Shown in pieces: positions 63,623-64,000 of a DNA stretch of 64,000 bases. The DNA lies in contig NZ_JACJVJ010000001.1 of NCBI RefSeq assembly GCF_014237875.1, forward strand, positions 112,501 through 176,500, written 5' to 3'. The notes beneath the pieces are model-generated. The model did no database searches, was not told the DNA's origin, and saw only the letters and a program-made list of their open reading frames with translations. The first letter of the stretch is position 1, and each line of letters opens with the position of its first letter. The translations under genes were made by a program, and so were the position numbers. The DNA is from Parasphingopyxis marina (GTDB lineage: Bacteria; Pseudomonadota; Alphaproteobacteria; Sphingomonadales; Sphingomonadaceae).

Positions 63623-64000
63623 ATGGCACTGACGGAAGGCAGCGACGGCAAATTGCGGTGCTTCGGCGGATCGCCGGGCAAGGAATTTTACGGCGTCTAT
63701 CATGACGAGGAATGGGGCGTTCCCGTCCATGACGATCGCCTGCTGTTCGAGATGCTGATCCTGGAAGGCGCGCAGGCCGGGCTGAGCTGGGAGACGATCC
63801 TCAAGAAGCGCGAAGGCTATCGCGCCGCCTTTCACGGCTTCGACATCGCCAGGGTCGCTGCGATGACCGACGAGGAACTGGAGACGCTGCGCGAGGATCC
63901 GGGCATCGTCCGCAACCGGCTGAAAATCTATTCCACGCGCAAGAACGCGCTCGCCTTTATCGCCATGCAAAAGGAATATGGCAGCTTCGACGCCTGGCTC
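63623..64000 (+). CDS. tag: DNA-3-methyladenine glycosylase I, 3'-truncated by the window edge
   Basis: A base-excision repair enzyme removing 3-methyladenine. The visible 126 residues have the family N-terminus (LRCFGGSPGKEFYGVYHDEE), WGVPVHDDRLLFEMLILEGA, and QAGLSWETILKKREGYRAAF, then FDIARVAAMTDEELETLRED and GIVRNRLKIYSTRKNALAFI. The aligned frame is clean to the window edge. The start ATG follows GGGAGGCGGG. Its promoter carries a LexA-type box, so it is likely SOS-induced, unlike constitutive E. coli tag. Confidence 0.93.
   Translation, partial: MALTEGSDGKLRCFGGSPGKEFYGVYHDEEWGVPVHDDRLLFEMLILEGAQAGLSWETILKKREGYRAAFHGFDIARVAAMTDEELETLREDPGIVRNRLKIYSTRKNALAFIAMQKEYGSFDAWL

Noticed and set aside
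1-64000. Search for tRNA, rRNA, CRISPR array, prophage or IS element
   Set aside because: No cloverleaf, no direct repeat array with spacers, no transposase or integrase, no phage structural genes were seen in any frame. Small ncRNAs may still be missed by eye.

Overview
The window is ordinary-density chromosomal DNA, high in GC, with about 69 protein genes, almost no non-coding space, and no sign of prophage, insertion sequence, CRISPR array, rRNA or tRNA. Gene content and layout point to an alphaproteobacterium of the order Sphingomonadales. The evidence is a GapR/DUF2312 protein, DUF4167 beside prfA-prmC, DUF1244, DUF2093, the order ybgC-tolQRAB-pal, a large GTG-started TonB-dependent receptor beside a TPR/2OG-oxygenase gene, and an alphaproteobacterial-type LexA box (GTTC-N7-GTTC). 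Genus cannot be fixed by eye.

Layout. 1-6.1 kb: the tail of a polysaccharide flippase, a CBS protein, a small membrane protein, two tandem secreted DUF4139 proteins and DUF4167. 6.1-9.3 kb: hisS-prfA-prmC (minus strand). 9.4-16.2 kb: a luciferase-like monooxygenase, ppa, an M61 peptidase, an EamA transporter, a thioredoxin-fold protein and a pentad-repeat protein behind ispG. 16.5-22.5 kb: ispG, GNAT, GFA, an M24 peptidase, an O-methyltransferase and an Ntn-type isoaspartyl peptidase. 22.5-29.3 kb: the Tol-Pal envelope operon (ybgC-tolQ-tolR-tolA-tolB-pal) and the Holliday-junction operon ruvC-ruvA-[47-codon ORF]-ruvB. 29.3-35.1 kb: a desaturase, YebC, GNAT-YbjQ, GapR, DUF1244, pyk, a HAD hydrolase and rpmJ. 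35.2-45.4 kb: a beta-propeller protein, galE, a lipoprotein coupled to an M14 carboxypeptidase, a dienelactone hydrolase, gpmA, purE-purK and an M16 protease. 45.5-48.2 kb: clpB behind a clear heat-shock-type promoter. 48.2-55.3 kb: the most accessory-looking part, with two paralogous small secreted Cys proteins, a sulfotransferase-like protein, a TPR/2OG-oxygenase and a TonB-dependent receptor. 55.5-59.4 kb: xseA-DUF2093-M23 peptidase, divergent from purD. 59.4-63.3 kb: an OmpA-like protein, a 32-codon membrane ORF, a membrane-anchored HhH protein, a VWA protein and a second HhH paralogue. The window ends inside a 3-methyladenine glycosylase gene whose promoter overlaps a perfect LexA-type box.

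Much of the annotation is housekeeping. Operons are tightly packed with many ATGA overlaps (prfA/hisS, ruvC/ruvA/47-codon ORF/ruvB, GNAT/YbjQ, DUF2093/M23, OmpA/32-codon ORF, lipoprotein/M14). The less explained parts are two short membrane ORFs found by reading the junctions (28066-28209 and 60040-60138), a recurring VTGSR peptide in four otherwise unrelated envelope or exported proteins, the anchored HhH/VWA neighbourhood, the pentad-repeat and TolR-like/thioredoxin pair behind ispG, and a compositionally distinct 3' end of hisS.
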